Of a stretch of DNA of 64,000 nt, positions 1 through 7,975 are shown piece by piece. The stretch spans positions 3,410,001-3,474,000 of the forward strand of contig NZ_CP040174.1 in assembly GCF_007858535.1 (NCBI RefSeq), read 5' to 3'. The notes under the pieces were generated by a model. That model saw nothing but the letters and a program-made list of their open reading frames with translations, was not told the DNA's origin and did no database searches. Origin of the DNA: Arthrobacter sp. UKPF54-2 (GTDB lineage: Bacteria > Actinomycetota > Actinomycetes > Actinomycetales > Micrococcaceae). Each line of letters opens with the position of its first letter. Within the stretch, counting starts at the first letter, position 1. Both the position numbers and the translations under genes were made by a program.

Positions 1-339
1 GCTGAAGTAGCCTGCAGGGCCGCTCGGGACCACGGGCTCGTCGACGGGGGCGTTGCCCGCGTTGTCCGGGATCCGCGCGTCGACGCAGTTGATCGCGATC
101 CGTTCCAGCGAGATGCGGGCCCTGCCCCCGGCCTGGCCCGCGCAGACCACCAGCTCCGGCCGGTGCTGCGCGAGGGCGGCCTGCAGGGCGGCGATGGCGT
201 CCCCGAAGACGCAGGGCAGCTCCACCGCCGCGACCTCGTGTCCCTCGGCCCGCAGCAGGGCCGCCGCCCCGCGCGCCGCTGTCCAGGACGGATTGGTGGT
301 TTCGCCGCCAAAGGGTTCGAACCCGGTCAGGAGAATCAT
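1..339 (-). CDS. pcp: Pyrrolidone-carboxylate peptidase, N-terminal part (runs off the window)
   Basis: This is the first 113 residues of a pyroglutamyl-peptidase I, a cytosolic cysteine peptidase that removes N-terminal pyroglutamate from peptides. The protein opens MILLTGFEPFGGE, the typical start of the family, and the segment around GRARISLERIAIN (residues 72-84) carries the conserved catalytic Glu at about residue 79. The catalytic Cys and His would lie beyond base 1, so activity cannot be judged here. The ATG at 339 is the only sensible start. The gene diverges from the radical-SAM gene at 419, and the 79 bp between them hold that gene's LexA-boxed promoter. Identity is confident; completeness is unknown. 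Confidence 0.9.
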   Translation of the reverse strand, partial: MILLTGFEPFGGETTNPSWTAARGAAALLRAEGHEVAAVELPCVFGDAIAALQAALAQHRPELVVCAGQAGGRARISLERIAINCVDARIPDNAGNAPVDEPVVPSGPAGYFS

Positions 340-383
340 GGGCCCAGCCTAGCAACGCCGCGGGGGCTGCAGGCTGGACATCC

Positions 384-412
384 TTGACTTAAGATCGAAC
401 ATATATTCGAAT
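384..412 (+). promoter_or_regulatory. SOS promoter: -35, LexA box 395-410, -10
   Basis: TTGACT (384-389) and TCGAAT (407-412) are separated by 17 bp, and the near-perfect palindrome TCGAACATATATTCGA (395-410) lies across the spacer. It matches the actinobacterial LexA operator TCGAAC-N4-GTTCGA at all but one operator position. The ATG at 419 follows the -10 by six bases, which suggests a leaderless transcript. The -10 is poor, so the box is surer than the promoter assignment. Confidence 0.75.
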
Positions 413-418
413 GTAGTC

Positions 419-1567
419 ATGAGATGGGACGCGCAGGCACTCAAACCGGCTGCTGCCAGAGGCGGAGAGCAGACAACCGGGGACCCATCGTCCGGCCCCC
501 TCCCGTCGGCTCCCGCACTGTTGCCGCTGGCCGGACTGGTGCGCTCCGTCTCCACCCCTGAGTTTGCCGGGGTCACTTTCCATGAGGTCACTGCCAAATC
601 GGTGCTCAACAAAGTGGCCGCCGGTTCCCGGATGCCCTTCGAGTGGACGGTGAACCCGTACCGCGGCTGCAGCCACGCCTGCGTGTACTGCTTCGCCCGC
701 AAGACCCACACCTATCTGGACTTCGACGCCGGCCTGGACTTCGACAGCCAGGTGGTGGTCAAGATCAACGCGGCCGAGGTCCTGCGCAGGGAGCTCGCCA
801 AGCCCTCCTGGCAGCGGCACCACGTCGCCCTCGGCACCAACACGGACCCGTACCAGCGCGCCGAGGGCCGGTACCAGCTGATGCCCGGCATCATCGGCGC
901 CCTCGCAGACTCCGGCACTCCCCTGTCCATCCTCACCAAGGGCACACTGCTGGCCCGCGACATCCCGCTGCTCAAACACGCGGCCGCCCAGGTTCCCGTG
1001 GGTGTGGGGATCTCGCTGGCCATGACCGACGAGCGGCTCTCCGAGTCGGTGGAACCGGGAACCCCCGGCCCGCGGGCCCGGCTCAAACTGGTCTCCCGGC
1101 TGCGTGAGGCGGGGCTTCCCTGCGGCGTGATGGCGATGCCGATCCTGCCCTGGCTCTCCGACTCCGACGAAGCGCTGGATTCCCTCTTCGGCTCGCTCGC
1201 CGCCGCCGGCGCCACCGGCGTCACCGCCGGGGCGCTCTACCTCAAACCCGGAACCCGGGAATGGTTCATGCAGTGGATCGCCAAAGAGCACCCGCAGCTC
1301 GCCGGCAAGTACCGCCGGTTGTACGGCAGCGGATCCTACGCCTCGAAGGAATACCGGGCCTGGCTGGCCGGCCGGATCCGGTACTTCAAGGCCCGGCATG
1401 GCTTCCTGGGCTCCTCGGGGTTCAGCCACCGCGACCTCGACGGAGATCCCCGGGAGGAGGAGGCGCAGTACCCGGCCGGCAGCATCCCCTCCCCGTCCGC
1501 CCAGCAGGCGTTCGCAGGCAACGCACCGGTGGCCCATGCCGGGGCCGCCCAGCCCACGCTGTTCTGA
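419..1567 (+). CDS. Radical-SAM protein of the Rv2578c / SplB-like family
   Basis: The 382-aa protein carries a radical-SAM cluster motif, CSHACVYC, with Cys84, Cys88 and Cys91 in CxxxCxxC spacing. It sits in the context NPYRGCSHACVYCFAR that marks the Rv2578c group, distant relatives of spore photoproduct lyase. The family is expected to bind [4Fe-4S] and S-adenosylmethionine in the cytosol; its substrate is not established. About 55 N-terminal residues before the core are poorly conserved in character, being Ala/Pro/Ser-rich. The ATG at 419 is preceded by a LexA box and has no Shine-Dalgarno sequence, consistent with leaderless expression after DNA damage. A role in DNA repair or nucleic-acid modification is inferred from that operator and the SplB resemblance. 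The 76 bp up to convergent pntB hold nothing recognised. Confidence 0.85.
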   Translation: MRWDAQALKPAAARGGEQTTGDPSSGPLPSAPALLPLAGLVRSVSTPEFAGVTFHEVTAKSVLNKVAAGSRMPFEWTVNPYRGCSHACVYCFARKTHTYLDFDAGLDFDSQVVVKINAAEVLRRELAKPSWQRHHVALGTNTDPYQRAEGRYQLMPGIIGALADSGTPLSILTKGTLLARDIPLLKHAAAQVPVGVGISLAMTDERLSESVEPGTPGPRARLKLVSRLREAGLPCGVMAMPILPWLSDSDEALDSLFGSLAAAGATGVTAGALYLKPGTREWFMQWIAKEHPQLAGKYRRLYGSGSYASKEYRAWLAGRIRYFKARHGFLGSSGFSHRDLDGDPREEEAQYPAGSIPSPSAQQAFAGNAPVAHAGAAQPTLF

Positions 1568-1643
1568 GGACCCACGCTCCCTGCAGCCCCTGGCTGCCCT
1601 GCCCGATTGCCCGCCTTACCCGTCGCCCTGCCCGCCCGTCGCC

Positions 1644-3017
1644 CTAGAGGATCTTGACCGCGCCGAGGACCTTGGAGAGCGAATCCTTGGCGTCGCCGAA
1701 CAGCAGGGTGGTCTTCGGATCGTGCAGCAGCTCGTTCTCAATGCCGGCGAAGCCCGGGCGCATCGAGCGTTTGAGGAACACCACCTGCTGGGCCTGGACC
1801 ACCTCCAGGATGGGCATCCCGAAAATGGGTGAGCCGGGCGATGACTTGGCGGCCGGGTTCACGACGTCGTTGGCGCCCACCACCAGGACAATATCCGTGT
1901 TGGCGAACTCGGGGTTGACCTCTTCGAGTTCCCGCAGCGATTCGTAGGGCACGTTGGCCTCGGCCAGCAGCACATTCATGTGCCCGGGCATCCGGCCGGC
2001 GACGGGGTGGATGGCGAAGACGACGTCGACTCCCCGGGCGGTCAGGGCGGTGGCGAGCTCCGCCACCGTGTGCTGGCCCTGCGCGACGGCCAGGCCGTAG
2101 CCGGGCACAATCACAACACGTTGGGCGTACCCCAGCTGCACGGCGACGTCCTCGGCCGAGGAGGAGCGCACCGGCCGGTCGCTGAGCGTGGTCGAGCCCG
2201 CGGTGGACCCGCCCCGGAAGGCGCCGAACATAATCCCGGCCACCCCGCGGCCCATGGCGGAGGCCATCACCTTGGTCAGGATGGTGCCGCTTGCCCCGAC
2301 GAGTGTCCCGGCGACAAGCAGCAGCACGTTGCCAAGCACGATCCCGGACGCCGCCACGGCGAGGCCGGTGAAGGCGTTCAGCAGCGAGATCACAATCGGC
2401 ACGTCGGCACCGCCGACCGGAAGCACCAGCAGCAGCCCCGCGGCCAGGCCCAGAACCAGCAATGCGCCGGCCCAGCCGGGCGAGCCGGTCCACACAACCA
2501 GGCCACCGGTGGTGAGGGCGCCGGCCAGGACAACCACCATGACCACGGGCATGCCGGGGAACAGCAGCGGGCGGGTGCTGATCAGCTCCTGCAGCTTCCC
2601 GACCGTAACGGCCGAGCCGGCGAAGGACACGGCACCGACCAGCATGGTGAAGACGACGGCCAGCCGGCCCCAGGAATCCCCGCTGTGGCCGAGTTCCAGC
2701 ACCGCGACGAGCGCGGCGGCGCCGCCGCCGACGCCGTTGAACAGGGCAACCAGTTGCGGCATCTGCGTCATCTGCACGCGCCGGGCGACCGGGACCGCCA
2801 GGGCGGTGCCGACGGCGATGGCGGCCAGGATCAGCGGGATGTTCTCCAGCCGGGCGGACAGGAACACGGTCACGACGGCCACCGCGGCCCCGGCGGCGCC
2901 GATGGCGTTGCCGCGCCGGGCGGTCCGGGGAGAGCTGAGGCCCTTCAGCGCGAGGATGAAGCAGACCGCGGCGACGAGGTAGAGCAGCGCGGTCCAGGCG
3001 GGGGCGAGGATGCTCAC
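1644..3017 (-). CDS. pntB: NAD(P) transhydrogenase subunit beta
   Basis: PntB is the membrane and NADP(H)-binding subunit of the proton-translocating transhydrogenase, which reduces NADP+ with NADH at the expense of proton motive force. The 457 residues begin with a string of hydrophobic helices covering roughly the first 270 residues. A soluble domain III follows, with the family signature GMPILEV...KRSMRPGFAGIENELL and FGDAK near the C-terminus. The start is GTG at 3017, whose GTGA overlaps the stop of pntAB, and GGAGG lies about eight bases upstream. Reading frames with earlier starts run into pntAB and are not credible. Third gene of the pntAA-pntAB-pntB operon, whose subunits are split as in many actinobacteria. 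Confidence 0.95.
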   Translation of the reverse strand: MSILAPAWTALLYLVAAVCFILALKGLSSPRTARRGNAIGAAGAAVAVVTVFLSARLENIPLILAAIAVGTALAVPVARRVQMTQMPQLVALFNGVGGGAAALVAVLELGHSGDSWGRLAVVFTMLVGAVSFAGSAVTVGKLQELISTRPLLFPGMPVVMVVVLAGALTTGGLVVWTGSPGWAGALLVLGLAAGLLLVLPVGGADVPIVISLLNAFTGLAVAASGIVLGNVLLLVAGTLVGASGTILTKVMASAMGRGVAGIMFGAFRGGSTAGSTTLSDRPVRSSSAEDVAVQLGYAQRVVIVPGYGLAVAQGQHTVAELATALTARGVDVVFAIHPVAGRMPGHMNVLLAEANVPYESLRELEEVNPEFANTDIVLVVGANDVVNPAAKSSPGSPIFGMPILEVVQAQQVVFLKRSMRPGFAGIENELLHDPKTTLLFGDAKDSLSKVLGAVKIL

Positions 3018-3376
3018 GGGCGCTCCTCCCCCGCGCCGGCGGCTCCAGCCGGGGTCCCTCCGCCGTCCGCGGCGGCGTCCGCCGGGTGCGCGGAGGCCGC
3101 TTTCCGCGGACCGAACATTTCCAGCATTCGGTCTGTGACCACAAAACCTCCCACCAGGTTGACGGTCGCGAGGGCCACCGCCAGCAGGGCGACGGCCAGC
3201 AGCCAGGGATCGTCGGCCTGGCCCGCCACGATGATGGCGCCGACCAGGATGATGCCGTGGATCGCGTTGGCGCCGGACATCAGCGGCGTGTGGAGTTTGC
3301 TGGTGACCTTGGAGACGACCTCGAAGCCGACAAAGACGGCGAGTACCACCACCGTGAGTAACGTGACTGCGTCCAT
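3014..3376 (-). CDS. pntAB: NAD(P) transhydrogenase subunit alpha, membrane part (PntAB)
   Basis: This 120-aa protein is the small membrane half of a split alpha subunit. It has about three hydrophobic helices and the signature SKLHTPLMSGANAIHGI (residues 25-41), which is nearly invariant in the family. The last 30 residues are Ala/Gly/Pro-rich and probably a linker. The ATG at 3376 overlaps the upstream pntAA stop as TAATG, and the stop overlaps the pntB start as GTGA. The three subunits are therefore probably translationally coupled and made in fixed ratio. Confidence 0.95.
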   Translation of the reverse strand: MDAVTLLTVVVLAVFVGFEVVSKVTSKLHTPLMSGANAIHGIILVGAIIVAGQADDPWLLAVALLAVALATVNLVGGFVVTDRMLEMFGPRKAASAHPADAAADGGGTPAGAAGAGEERP

Positions 3377-4533
3377 TACGTGTGCGCCTCCATAGCTGCC
3401 GCCGTGCCGGCATGGCGGACGGCACCGTCGTGGGTCAGACAGGCTCCGGCGACGACGTCGTCGTCGAAGTCCGGCGCCACCGTGCCGTCCGAAGTCATCA
3501 GCGCAAGCAGGTTGGCGACGTTCTTGGCGTACAGCCGGGACGCGTCCGAGGCGAGGGCGGACGCCGCGTCCTGCATCCCCACCAGGGTCACGGCGCCGCC
3601 GGGGACCGGCACCAACACGTCCCGGCCGGCCATGACGCCCTCGACGTTCCCGCCGGACTCGGCGGCGAGGTCCACGACGACGGAACCTGCCCGCATGCCA
3701 GCCACCATGTCTGCGGTGACGAGCAGCGGGGCGGCCCGGCCCGGGATCGCGGCCGTGGTGATGAGCACGTCCGCGGCTGCGACGTGCGGCGCCAGCAGCG
3801 CGCGCTGCCGGGCGGCCCGGTCCTCGCCGAGCTCCCGGGCGTAGCCGCCGCTGCCCTCGGCGGACGCGCCCCCAGTTCGAGTATCGAGTTCCAGGTTGAT
3901 GAAGGTGCCGCCCATCGAGGCGACCTCGTCGGCGGAGGCCGCCCGGATGTCGTTCGCGGAGACCCGGGCACCAAGCCGTTTGGCGGTGCCGATCGCCTGC
4001 AGGCCCGCGACGCCGGCGCCGAGGACCAGCACCCTGGCCGGCGGGATGGTTCCGGCGGCGGTCATGTAGAGCGGGAAGAACCTCGGGTACCGCACGGCGG
4101 CTTCCAGGACGGCGCGGTAGCCGGCGACCAGGGACTGGGAACTGAGGGCATCCATGGACTGGGCGCGGGAGATCCGGGGAACGAGTTCCAGGGCAAAGGA
4201 TGTCACCCCGGCGGCGGCCAGGGCCCCGACGGCCGGCAGTTCCGAGGCCGGGGAGGCGAACCCTATGGTGACGGCGCCCGGCCGCAGGGCGGCGGCGGTC
4301 TCAGGGGTGAGCGGGCGGACGTGCAGAAGGACATCGAGGGCCTTGAGCGGGAGCTCCGGGGTGAGGGCCGCGCCCGCCGCCTCGTAGTCCGCGTCGTCGT
4401 AGCCGGATTCGGCCCCGGCCCCGCACTCCACCAGCAGTGCCAGGCCCAGGCCCGTCAGTTGCCGCACCGTCTCCGGTGTCGCCGCAACCCGGCGTTCGCC
4501 CGCCCGCTCTTCCCGTCTGACCCCGACCTGCAC
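3376..4533 (-). CDS. pntAA: NAD(P) transhydrogenase subunit alpha, NAD-binding part (PntAA)
   Basis: The 385-aa soluble protein holds domain I of proton-translocating transhydrogenase, the NAD(H)-binding half. It starts MQVGVRREERAGERRVAATPE, which matches the alanine dehydrogenase/PntA N-terminal fold. VLVLGAGVAGLQAIGTAKRLGARV (about residues 168-191) is the Rossmann dinucleotide-binding glycine motif. Its length is normal for the split alpha-1 type. First gene of the pnt operon; the 42 bp between it and the NUDIX gene upstream are short, so the operon may also be read from the NUDIX promoter. Confidence 0.95.
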   Translation of the reverse strand: MQVGVRREERAGERRVAATPETVRQLTGLGLALLVECGAGAESGYDDADYEAAGAALTPELPLKALDVLLHVRPLTPETAAALRPGAVTIGFASPASELPAVGALAAAGVTSFALELVPRISRAQSMDALSSQSLVAGYRAVLEAAVRYPRFFPLYMTAAGTIPPARVLVLGAGVAGLQAIGTAKRLGARVSANDIRAASADEVASMGGTFINLELDTRTGGASAEGSGGYARELGEDRAARQRALLAPHVAAADVLITTAAIPGRAAPLLVTADMVAGMRAGSVVVDLAAESGGNVEGVMAGRDVLVPVPGGAVTLVGMQDAASALASDASRLYAKNVANLLALMTSDGTVAPDFDDDVVAGACLTHDGAVRHAGTAAAMEAHT

Positions 4534-4575
4534 GCCCAGCTCCTCTCGGTTGGCCCAAGAGTAGGCACACCGTGC

Positions 4576-5025
4576 TCAGTTTGGCGAGGGTTCGGCCGCC
4601 ACGGCTGCCAGGAGCGCTTCGACGATCGGCAGGTCGGCCGGGATCCAGGGCAGACCCAGGACCTCCGCCGGGTCCGCCAGCGGCACCCAGCGCAGCTCGT
4701 CGTGGTCCTCCAGCGGCTGCGGCGTGCCAGCGGCCAGCTCGGCGAACCAGACCCGCATGGCTGCCCGTTCGTTCAGCGGCCACCCGGACGGCGCCTCGGC
4801 GGGCAGTTCCGCCCCCAGCCGGACCTCCACGCCGAGCTCCTCGTACAGTTCACGGTGCAGGGCCCCCTCCGGGGCCTCGCCCGGATCCACCTTCCCGCCG
4901 GGGAACTCCCACATGCCGGCGAACTGGGGCGGCGCCGTCCGCCGGGCCACCAGGAGGGTCCGGGGGGCGGCCAGGGAATCCACTACTGCGCCGCCGACGA
5001 CGCTGATGAGTTCAGTCACGTCCAC
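4576..5025 (-). CDS. NUDIX hydrolase, MutT-like
   Basis: The protein of about 149 residues contains a complete NUDIX box, with the form GGKVDPGEAPEG...RELYEELG at about residues 43-65. All the Glu residues that bind the metal-pyrophosphate are present. Proteins of this shape and size hydrolyse 8-oxo-dGTP or other nucleoside diphosphate derivatives in the cytosol; the exact substrate cannot be read from the sequence. Two candidate GTG starts, at 5025 and 5019, are in frame; the earlier one is given. No ATG fits, and a far longer open frame upstream is a shadow of the MFS gene on the other strand. It lies just upstream of pntAA in the same orientation. Confidence 0.85.
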   Translation of the reverse strand: MDVTELISVVGGAVVDSLAAPRTLLVARRTAPPQFAGMWEFPGGKVDPGEAPEGALHRELYEELGVEVRLGAELPAEAPSGWPLNERAAMRVWFAELAAGTPQPLEDHDELRWVPLADPAEVLGLPWIPADLPIVEALLAAVAAEPSPN

Positions 5026-5196
5026 CAGTCTAGGGGCCCCCGGGGCCCGCTGCCGGGGGACAATGGTGTGACGCGCCACGCCCGGCGACGGAATACTGTG
5101 GCCCGCGTCCTGCGTTGCCCCCACTGACAGCACAAGCCGATCCACCACGCCTCGTTCTCCTGGCCCCGGCCGGGATCGTTCCCGAAAAGCAGACGG

Positions 5197-6405
5197 ATGA
5201 CCATCACCAAAGACGCCCCCGCGACGCCCAAAACCGGCACCCGCCACCTCGCCCTCGCCATCATCTCCCTCGCCATGGGCGGGTTCGGCATCGGCACCAC
5301 GGAGTTCACCATGATGGGCCTGCTCAAGGAAGTGGAGCACGGCCTGAACATCGGCACTCCGGAGGCGGGGCACCTGATCTCCGCCTACGCCCTGGGTGTG
5401 GTGGTCGGCGCCCCGGTGCTGGCCGCGGTCGGAGCCAAACTGCCGCGCAAGCACCTCGCGCTGGGTCTGATGCTGTTCTTCAGCCTCGCCAACCTCAGCT
5501 CCTTCATCGCCCCGGACTACGGCACCATGCTGGTGTCCCGCTTCGCCGCAGGGCTGCCGCACGGCGCCTTCTTCGGCGTGGCCGCGGTCATCGCCTCGTC
5601 CCTGGTGGCCCCGACCCGGCGCGGCTGGGCGATCTCCATGGTGATGGCCGGCCTCACGGTTTCCAACGTGGTCGGCGTGCCGTTCGGGACCTGGCTGGGC
5701 CAGAACTTCGGCTGGCGCCTGCTCTTCCTGCTGGTGGGCCTGATCGGCGTCGCCACCATGTTGATGCTCTGGAAGTTCGTGCCGTTCCAAAAGCCGCACG
5801 CCGACGCCAGCATCCGGCGCGAACTCGGCGCGCTGAAACGGCTGCAGGTCTGGCTCGCCATCCTGATCGGCATCGTCGGCTTCGGCGGCTTCTTCGCCAC
5901 CTACACCTACATCGCCCACACTATGACCTCGGTGGCCGGCATTCCCGCGGAGTGGCTGCCGCTCGTCGTCGCGCTCTACGGCGTGGGCATGGTGGCGGGC
6001 AACATCGTCGGCGGCCGCATCGCGGACCGGTCCGTGATGGGCACCATCTACTGGGTCCTGCCTGGCGTGGCGGTGGCGCTTGTGGTGTACGCGGTGGCGG
6101 TGCACTGGCCCTGGTCCGCCTACGTGATGGTGTTCGTGGTGGGCGCGGCCGGTTCCATGCTCGTGCCGGCGCTGCAGACCCGCCTCCTCGACGCCTCGCC
6201 CGACGCGCCGTCGCTGGCGTCCTCGTTGAACCACGCCGCCCTGAACGTGGCGAACGCCCTGGGCGCCTTCCTCGGCGGACTCGTCATCGCCTGGGGCTGG
6301 GGCTACGTGGCCCCGGCCCTGGTGGGGGCGGTACTGGCTATCCTGGGCCTCGGCGTCGCGGTGCTCAGCGGGGCGGTGGAACGCAGGAGGCCGCTGGTCC
6401 GGTAG
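5197..6405 (+). CDS. MFS transporter, DHA1 family (AraJ-like)
   Basis: The 402-aa inner-membrane protein has about 12 hydrophobic helices. FGIGTTEFTMMGLL in the first helix is characteristic of the DHA1 drug/sugar-efflux group that includes AraJ. A short polar loop with Arg/Lys (PRKHL) after helix 2 corresponds to the MFS A motif region. It is probably a proton-coupled exporter of a small molecule; the substrate is unknown. It stands alone, convergent with the CDF gene and divergent from the NUDIX gene, and no linked regulator is visible. Confidence 0.85.
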   Translation: MTITKDAPATPKTGTRHLALAIISLAMGGFGIGTTEFTMMGLLKEVEHGLNIGTPEAGHLISAYALGVVVGAPVLAAVGAKLPRKHLALGLMLFFSLANLSSFIAPDYGTMLVSRFAAGLPHGAFFGVAAVIASSLVAPTRRGWAISMVMAGLTVSNVVGVPFGTWLGQNFGWRLLFLLVGLIGVATMLMLWKFVPFQKPHADASIRRELGALKRLQVWLAILIGIVGFGGFFATYTYIAHTMTSVAGIPAEWLPLVVALYGVGMVAGNIVGGRIADRSVMGTIYWVLPGVAVALVVYAVAVHWPWSAYVMVFVVGAAGSMLVPALQTRLLDASPDAPSLASSLNHAALNVANALGAFLGGLVIAWGWGYVAPALVGAVLAILGLGVAVLSGAVERRRPLVR

Positions 6406-6454
6406 TCCGCAGTGTGCGGTTCCGGCCCAGCGGCCCCTCAGCGGCAGCGGTTGC

Positions 6455-7375
6455 CTAGCCGGCGGTGACGCGCTCCAGGTCCGGCTCCAGGTAGATGACC
6501 CGCGCCGTCGGCACGGCGTCCCGGATCCGGGTCTCGGCGGCGTCGATCGCGGCCGCAACCTCCCGGCCGGTATCGGAGTGGCTGATGCTGATCTTGGCCG
6601 CGACCAGCAGTTCCTCGGGGCCAAGGTGCATGGTCTTGAGGTGGATGATCCGGGTGCCGTCGGATTCGATGGCGCCGCGGATCTTCGCGACGTCGGTCTT
6701 GGTCGCGGACTCGCCGAGGAGCAGTGACTTCGTTTCCACGGCCAGCACCGCGGCGATCGCCACCAGCAGCAGGCCGATCATGGCGGTGCCCAGGGCGTCC
6801 CAGACGCCGTTGCCGGTGAGCAGCGTCAGGCTCACGCCAAACAGCGCGAAGACCAGCCCCACCAGGGCGCCGAAGTCCTCCAGCAGGATCACGGGCAGTT
6901 CGGGCTGCTTGGCGTTGCGGATGAAGTGCACCCAGCTCTGCTTGCCGCGGATGGGGTTGGATTCCATGATGGCCGTCCGGAACGAGAACGACTCGGCGAT
7001 GATGGCGCCGACGAGGACTGCCAACGGCACCCACCAGAAGTCGCCCTCGATGCCGTGGGGGTGCTGCAGCTTTCCCCACGCTTCGTAGAGGGCAAAGAGG
7101 CCGCCGACGCTGAACAGCACAATCGAGACGATGAAGGCGTAGATGTACCGCTCGCGGCCGTAGCCGAAGGGGTGTTCCGGGCTGGCTTCCTTCTTGGCGC
7201 GCTTGCCGCCCACGAGCAGCAGGATCTGGTTGCCGGAGTCGGCGAGGGAGTGGATCGCTTCGGCCAGCATCGATGACGACAACGTCAGGATGTAGGCGAC
7301 GAACTTCAGGACGGCGATTGTCAGGTTGGCGGCCAGCGCCGCGACAATCGCCTTGGTACCGCCATTTGCAGCCAA
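6455..7375 (-). CDS. Cation diffusion facilitator family metal exporter
   Basis: The 306-residue membrane protein has the CDF fold: six hydrophobic helices followed by a cytoplasmic C-terminal domain of about 90 residues. The second helix carries HSLADSGNQ with the His/Asp metal-site pair, and HPFGYGRERYIYAF follows in the loop, as in the ZnT9-like bacterial subgroup. It probably exports Zn2+ or another divalent metal by proton antiport. The start is taken as TTG at 7375 because AAGGAG lies eight bases before it. The ATG far upstream would add 41 residues with no family resemblance and put the ribosome-binding site inside the gene. Confidence 0.88.
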   Translation of the reverse strand: MAANGGTKAIVAALAANLTIAVLKFVAYILTLSSSMLAEAIHSLADSGNQILLLVGGKRAKKEASPEHPFGYGRERYIYAFIVSIVLFSVGGLFALYEAWGKLQHPHGIEGDFWWVPLAVLVGAIIAESFSFRTAIMESNPIRGKQSWVHFIRNAKQPELPVILLEDFGALVGLVFALFGVSLTLLTGNGVWDALGTAMIGLLLVAIAAVLAVETKSLLLGESATKTDVAKIRGAIESDGTRIIHLKTMHLGPEELLVAAKISISHSDTGREVAAAIDAAETRIRDAVPTARVIYLEPDLERVTAG

Positions 7376-7383
7376 GAGAGCTT

Positions 7384-7389
7384 CTCCTT
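7384..7389 (-). promoter_or_regulatory. Ribosome-binding site that fixes a TTG start
   Basis: On the minus strand AAGGAG is followed by eight bases and TTG (7375-7373). This is the only good Shine-Dalgarno sequence near the CDF gene's N-terminus, and the protein from this TTG begins exactly where family conservation begins. Confidence 0.75.
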
Positions 7390-7517
7390 TGGAGGTTTTT
7401 CGGGGAATCGCGGACCCTGGCCGGGGCCGGTATCCGCAAGCAATACCGTACCCGCTCAGGGGCCGCCAATGCACCGCGAAGGGGCTTCCGGAGGGCACGT
7501 AACGATTGGGGGTGAGG

Positions 7518-7546
7518 TTGCTGACAGGGGGTTCCGCCTGTGTTAG
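7518..7546 (+). promoter_or_regulatory. Candidate promoter of the GlsB-type gene
   Basis: TTGCTG (7518-7523) and TGTTAG (7541-7546) are spaced by 17 bp, 57 bp before the start codon at 7604. The surrounding 230-bp gap between the CDF gene and this one shows nothing else. The sigma factor cannot be told. Confidence 0.4.
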
Positions 7547-7603
7547 CTTGAAGCCATAATCGGGATTCCTAAGGTGAATGCCGACGAATATGTAGGAGGA
7601 GAC

Positions 7604-7870
7604 ATGGGCTTTCTAGGCTGGATCATTCTCGGACTCATTGTAGGTGCAATCGTTAAGGCAATCATGCCTGGCAAGGTCGGCGGCGGCTGGGTCACCAGCC
7701 TCGTGCTCGGCGTCGTCGGCGCCATTGTCGGCGGCTGGATCGGCGACCTGCTGTTCGGCGGCGGCAAGATGGAATTCTGGAATCTGGGTTCCTGGCTGCT
7801 GGCCATCGTCGGCGGCCTCGTTGTTGCCGGTATCTACGGCGCCGTCACCGGCCGCAACCGGAGCACGTAA
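7604..7870 (+). CDS. GlsB/YeaQ/YmgE-family small membrane protein
   Basis: The 88-residue protein is almost wholly hydrophobic, with three helices and Gly-rich packing motifs (LGLIVGAIVKAIMPG, VVGAIVGGWIGD). This is the pattern of the transglycosylase-associated/GlsB family, small inner-membrane proteins often linked to stress and envelope homeostasis, with no established biochemical activity. The ATG at 7604 is preceded by AGGAGG with normal spacing; an in-frame ATG at 7574 would add ten residues but lacks such a site. A strong hairpin terminator follows, so it appears to be monocistronic. Confidence 0.85.
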   Translation: MGFLGWIILGLIVGAIVKAIMPGKVGGGWVTSLVLGVVGAIVGGWIGDLLFGGGKMEFWNLGSWLLAIVGGLVVAGIYGAVTGRNRST

Positions 7871-7920
7871 TCTCTCAAGCCACCGTCCCGGCAGCAGTGC
7901 CGCAGCGGTGAAAGCACGAC

Positions 7921-7958
7921 GGCGGGGGCTCACCGAAAGGTGGGCCCCCGCCCTCTTT
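7921..7958 (+). terminator. Rho-independent terminator
   Basis: GGCGGGGGC and its complement GCCCCCGCC form a stem that also pairs the inner CACC/GGTG, followed by a T-rich stretch (CTCTTTGTTTT). It ends the GlsB-type transcript and lies just before the convergent RNA methyltransferase gene. Confidence 0.8.
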
Positions 7959-7975
7959 GTTTTGGCAGTTGTCCG

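Noticed and set aside
309..330. GGGTTCGAACCC-like stretch resembling a tRNA T-arm
   Set aside because: It is the coding sequence for the conserved LTGFEPFGG start of pcp, and no acceptor, D or anticodon stem can be built around it.
5026..6624. Long minus-strand extension of the NUDIX gene
   Set aside because: It lies opposite the MFS transporter and is low-complexity; NUDIX similarity starts only at about 5025.
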